A stretch of DNA of 64,000 bases from Actinomycetes bacterium (GTDB taxonomy: Bacteria > Actinomycetota > Acidimicrobiia > Acidimicrobiales > Microtrichaceae). Below, piece by piece: positions 61,221 to 64,000 of the stretch. Every line of letters starts with the position of its first letter. The stretch's first letter is position 1. A program made the translations under genes and the position numbers. The notes beneath the pieces were generated by a model. That model was not told the origin of the DNA, searched no databases, and saw only the letters and a list, made by a program, of their open reading frames with translations. The stretch covers positions 62,001 to 126,000 of the forward strand of contig JAAEPF010000017.1 of NCBI GenBank assembly GCA_024222295.1, in the 5' to 3' direction.

Positions 61221-62324
61221 TCAGGAGGGAAAGTCGCCCACGGTGACCGGGACCGAGTGTTGCTCCTCGCCGCGGTAGAGACCGATGGTCACGGTCGAGC
61301 CGATGTCGGTTGTGTCCAGCTGATCCACCAGGTCGCCGAGGCTCTGGATGCGCGCATCGCCAAGGGAGACGATCAAGTCGCCGTCCTGGATCCCTGCGGT
61401 CGCCGCCGGGCTGCCGGTCTTGACATCCAGCACGACGGCACCGGCCATGTCGTCGGTGGACGTGGCCGCGCGCACACCCATCCAGCCGTGGTGGGATGTG
61501 CCGGTTGTGAGCATCTGGGCCACGAGCTCGCGGATTGTCTCCGCCTTGTAGGCCACGGAGTGGTTGCCGTCGACGCCGAACACCCAGCCGCCGAGCGCTC
61601 CGCTCGGATCTGTGAGGGGTCCGTAGGACTGCACGTGGCCATCGAGTGCGAGGAGGTTGGTGGCGAGCGAGTCATCGGCCCTCAGTACCTCGGAGTCGAC
61701 GTCCGTGATCGTCATGGGCTCGCCGCGGATCCGACCCGTGCCGTCGCGGTGGACGAGTTCCACCTGCTCGCCGACAGACATCTCCTCACCGAAGCCCGGG
61801 TTGCTGCCCATCGGCTGGTCGAGGCCCAGGAGCACCATGCCCGAGACGTCGTCGGTGGCGACCACGGTGGCACCGGTGGTGTCGTCGCCGAGGGTGACGA
61901 CGATGTCGTCCGCATCCTCCAGCCGTTCGCCTTCGGACTCGGCCGCGGGGCCGTCAGCGGAGCTGAGCGTCACCGCGTGGCGGCCGTGGTCCACGATCAC
62001 GGCTACTTCCTCGCGGGTGGCGCCACCGGTGTCCACCTCGACTGTTGCTAGCGCGTAGCCGGTCGCTGCTTCGAACGGCTCCGGATTGCCTTGCGGCCGG
62101 CTGTCGGTGGACCGCGAAATGACGGCCGTCACGCCCAGGACGAGTGCGGCCAGCACGACCATCACCACGACCATGTGGAACCCGCGGCTGCGGTCGGCCC
62201 TCTGGCGTCCCTGCAGGCCTACTTCGCTCGGGTGTCTCCAGGTCCGGTGTCCCGCAGCGGGCGGTGCGGCAAGCGCGTCCTGATCGTCTGACCCGTCCGG
62301 CTGGACACGACCATCTCCTTCCAT
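61221..62324 (-). CDS. Membrane-anchored PDZ protein, trypsin-fold without obvious catalytic residues
   Basis: 367 residues from ATG 62324. A polar cytosolic segment precedes one membrane helix (about 50-70, VVVMVVLAALVLGVTAVI). An external region of about 190 residues has trypsin-like beta pattern (DDIVVTLGDDTTGATVVATD, GMVLLGLD, GEQVELVHRDGTG). At the nucleophile position it reads DPSGALGGWVFG instead of GNSGGP, so it is a probable pseudoprotease. The C-terminal PDZ domain (about 270-360) has GSPAATAGIQDGDLIVSLGDARI. It may act as a scaffold for envelope proteases or partner the DUF2342-like product. TATCTT lies 7 nt upstream. Confidence 0.82.
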   Translation of the reverse strand: MEGDGRVQPDGSDDQDALAAPPAAGHRTWRHPSEVGLQGRQRADRSRGFHMVVVMVVLAALVLGVTAVISRSTDSRPQGNPEPFEAATGYALATVEVDTGGATREEVAVIVDHGRHAVTLSSADGPAAESEGERLEDADDIVVTLGDDTTGATVVATDDVSGMVLLGLDQPMGSNPGFGEEMSVGEQVELVHRDGTGRIRGEPMTITDVDSEVLRADDSLATNLLALDGHVQSYGPLTDPSGALGGWVFGVDGNHSVAYKAETIRELVAQMLTTGTSHHGWMGVRAATSTDDMAGAVVLDVKTGSPAATAGIQDGDLIVSLGDARIQSLGDLVDQLDTTDIGSTVTIGLYRGEEQHSVPVTVGDFPS

Positions 62325-62331
62325 GGAACAG

Positions 62332-62337
62332 AAGATA
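62332..62337 (-). promoter_or_regulatory. Leaderless -10 box of the PDZ-DUF2342 operon
   Basis: TATCTT on the minus strand, 7 nt before ATG 62324. Confidence 0.5.
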
Positions 62338-62449
62338 CTGACGTTTGCGCGGTGCTGGATCGCGGCCAGCGGGCCCTGCGGGCGATCGTCTGGCAGGGTG
62401 TCGTCACGAATCTGTCACCGTTCGTCTGTCCGCGGACGTTCCTCTTACC

Positions 62450-62455
62450 TACGAT
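62450..62455 (+). promoter_or_regulatory. Leaderless -10 box of moaE
   Basis: TACGAT, 7 nt before GTG 62463. Confidence 0.55.
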
Positions 62456-62462
62456 GGTGCCT

Positions 62463-62963
62463 GTGACCGCCGAGCTGGCCCCGCCCCCGGGCAACGAGTG
62501 GATCGGGCTTTGCCCCCAGGAGCTGGATCCGTCGGCCGCGCACGAATGGCTGGTGCGGCCGGACTGCGGTGCCGTCGTCGTCTTCACGGGCAACGTCCGC
62601 GACCATGCAGGCGAGCGCAGTGGCGTCGAGCTGCTCACCTACGAGGCCTGGGAAACCGAGGCGGGGGCGCGCCTCGAAGCGGTTGCTGCCGAGCTGCGCC
62701 GGCGCTGGCCGGAAGCAGGCCGCGTGGCGCTGCTGCACCGAACCGGCGACGTTGCGCTGAGCCGACCCGCAGTGGTCGTGGGTGTGTCCGCCCCCCACAG
62801 GGCAGCAGCGTTCGAGGCAGCTCGCTTCGGCATAGACGCCGTCAAGGCTGCGGTGCCGATCTGGAAGCGAGAGCGCTGGGCGGGCGGCGAGGACTGGGGC
62901 CTCGACGGCGCGGAACTGGTCGACCCCGCACAGGTTGTCTCGGCCACGGGCAGGGCAGTCTGA
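62463..62963 (+). CDS. moaE: Molybdopterin synthase catalytic subunit MoaE
   Basis: 166 residues from GTG 62463. With MoaD it inserts sulfur into precursor Z to make molybdopterin. Family features: GAVVVFTGNVRDHAGERSGVELLTYEAWE, RVALLHRTGDVALSRPAVVVGVSAPHRAAAFEAARFGIDAVKAAVPIWKRE, with the catalytic Lys residues in the last stretch. No other molybdenum-cofactor genes are in the window. It overlaps the following small gene by one base (TGATG), so moaE, the small membrane protein gene and mreB form one chain. Confidence 0.93.
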   Translation: MTAELAPPPGNEWIGLCPQELDPSAAHEWLVRPDCGAVVVFTGNVRDHAGERSGVELLTYEAWETEAGARLEAVAAELRRRWPEAGRVALLHRTGDVALSRPAVVVGVSAPHRAAAFEAARFGIDAVKAAVPIWKRERWAGGEDWGLDGAELVDPAQVVSATGRAV

Positions 62964-63148
62964 TGCCGGCTCTCGTGTTCCTTGCTCTTGCGGTGTCCGT
63001 GAGCGTGATCGGCACACTCATCCTGTGGGCACGGCACCGCCAGCCCGACACACCCGATGCGTCGATCGAGGAGTTCCGCTCGAAGATGGCAGCCCTCGGC
63101 GACGAGGACCCATCACAGGGCCGCGGCGTCGGCAGGCCGGGAGTCTGA
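62963..63148 (+). CDS. Small single-span membrane protein
   Basis: 61 residues from ATG 62963: PALVFLALAVSVSVIGTLILWARH is one membrane helix, then a short cytosolic tail (TPDASIEEFRSKMAALG and a polar end). No family name is known to me. Its position directly before mreB, with overlapping start and stop, suggests a link to the cell-envelope machinery, but this is inference. Confidence 0.7.
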   Translation: MPALVFLALAVSVSVIGTLILWARHRQPDTPDASIEEFRSKMAALGDEDPSQGRGVGRPGV

Positions 63149-64000
63149 CCCTGGCCCGCGACCTGGCGATCGACCTCGGTACGGCCAACACGTTGGTATA
63201 CGCGCGGGGCGAGGGCATTGTGCTCAACGAGCCCTCGGTGATCGCCCTCAACGACCGTTCGGGCACGGTGCTGGAGTTCGGCCGCGACGCCTGGAAGATG
63301 ATCGGCCGCACCCCGAGCTACATCGTGGCGGTACGCCCGTTGCGCGGCGGGGCGATCACCGATTTCGAGGTCACCCAGGAGATGATCCGCATCATCCTCA
63401 AGGAGGTGGGGGTCAACCGCCGCAACCGCCCTCGTGTGGTCATCTGCGTGCCCTCGGCGATCACGGCGGTGGAGAAGCGAGCCGTGACCGAGGCGGCCCG
63501 CAAGGCAGGTGCCGTCGAGGCACAACTGATCGACCAGCCGATGGCGGCGGCGATCGGTGCCGGGCTCCCGATCAACGAACCGCTGGCAAACATGGTCGTC
63601 GACATCGGCGGCGGCACGTCGGAGACGGCGCTCATCTCCCTGGGTGGGGTCGTGGCGCTCGAGGCGGTGCGCGTGGGGTCGTTCGACATCGACGCGGCGA
63701 TCATCCACTACATCCGTCGCGAGTACGGCATTGCGATCGGCGAGCAGACAGCCGAGGAGATCAAGATCCTCGTTGGTTCCGCCCATGAGACGCCCGACGA
63801 GGTGCGGGCCGAGGTGCGGGGCCGCGAGCTGATGTCGGGCCTCCCCAAGAACGTCATCCTGTCTGCCCCGGAGGTGCGCGAGGCGATCGCGGATCCGGTC
63901 AACGCAATCGTCGATTCGGTGCTCTCGTGTGTCGCCGAGGCTCCCCCGGAGTTGGCCCAGGACCTGATCGAACAGGGCATCAACCTCGTCGGTGGCGGGT
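63145..64000 (+). CDS. mreB: Rod-shape determining actin homologue MreB (5' part), probable CTG start
   Basis: Open to the window end (285 codons). The actin-like phosphate-1 motif AIDLGTANTLVYARGEGIVLNEPSV lies at the N-terminus. FGRDAWKMIGRTPSYIVAVRPLRGGAITDFEVTQEMI, RPRVVICVPSAITAVEKRAV, LIDQPMAAAIGAGLPI and phosphate-2 MVVDIGGGTSETALISLGG follow, as in MreB. No ATG, GTG or TTG exists in this frame near the beginning. CTG 63145-63147 overlaps the TGA (63146-63148) of the upstream gene, exactly as ATGA/GTGA overlaps elsewhere in the window. Start by translational coupling at CTG is therefore proposed; CTG 63151 is the alternative. MreB organises lateral cell-wall synthesis. Confidence 0.9.
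   Translation, partial: MTLARDLAIDLGTANTLVYARGEGIVLNEPSVIALNDRSGTVLEFGRDAWKMIGRTPSYIVAVRPLRGGAITDFEVTQEMIRIILKEVGVNRRNRPRVVICVPSAITAVEKRAVTEAARKAGAVEAQLIDQPMAAAIGAGLPINEPLANMVVDIGGGTSETALISLGGVVALEAVRVGSFDIDAAIIHYIRREYGIAIGEQTAEEIKILVGSAHETPDEVRAEVRGRELMSGLPKNVILSAPEVREAIADPVNAIVDSVLSCVAEAPPELAQDLIEQGINLVGGG

Overview
The window is a high-GC, gene-dense chromosomal segment from an actinobacterium. The evidence is two WhiB-type Fe-S regulators, an F420-type luciferase-like oxidoreductase, an SCP2-like protein, a DUF2342-like protein, a SenX3/RegX3-type two-component system, ppk next to a mutT1-like gene, and many GTG/TTG starts. Type IVa pili (PilB, PilC, PilT, PilD), a Bacteroidetes-like type B succinate dehydrogenase and mreB would fit a lineage such as Acidimicrobiia. 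That placement is inference. No rRNA, tRNA, CRISPR array, integrase or transposase was seen, so this looks like core chromosome.

Layout. 1-1740 (-): 5' part of a VCBS/FG-GAP lipoprotein. 1839-5889: purN-purH, folD, metF (purine and one-carbon metabolism). 6067-17292: pilus cluster pilB-pilC-pilA-pilT-pilD followed by three minor-pilin-like genes, two of them very large. 17304-29545: LLM oxidoreductase, DUF559 protein, aldehyde dehydrogenase, heterodimeric ABC exporter, malate dehydrogenase, GNAT, Fpg/Nei glycosylase, SCP2-like protein, AttH/CrtC-like protein, HNH protein. 29590-34532: lipoproteins, an MFS transporter fused to a YbaK domain, and a divergent QueF. 34572-38094 (-): sdhC-sdhA-sdhB. 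38238-43683: prmA, MoxR-type ATPase, alkD, VWA protein. 44039-47796: two whiB genes, 5-formyl-THF cyclo-ligase, tatA, HtrA protease. 47856-58079: a phosphate block, ppk-mutT1, then pstSCAB-phoU-surE-senX3-regX3. 58162-64000: MFS, DUF2342-like/PDZ pair, moaE, a small membrane protein, and the 5' end of mreB.

Two genome-wide-looking patterns stand out. First, eight copies of a sequence-conserved palindrome of about 40 bp each sit directly downstream of a transcription unit, with compensatory base changes between copies. They look like an unusual terminator or 3'-end family without a U-tract. Second, about twenty genes that begin a transcription unit have a TANNNT hexamer 5-10 nt, usually 6-7, before the start codon and no Shine-Dalgarno. 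This is the signature of leaderless mRNAs. Genes inside operons, and some with real leaders (pilA, pilB, pstS, mdh, whiB, sdhC), have Shine-Dalgarno sequences instead.

The phosphate block is self-consistent. A tandem GTTCACC direct repeat with 11-bp spacing, like a Streptomyces PHO box, lies upstream of pstS. The downstream genes encode the high-affinity transporter, its negative regulator PhoU and the kinase/regulator pair expected to read that box. Polyphosphate kinase lies immediately upstream.
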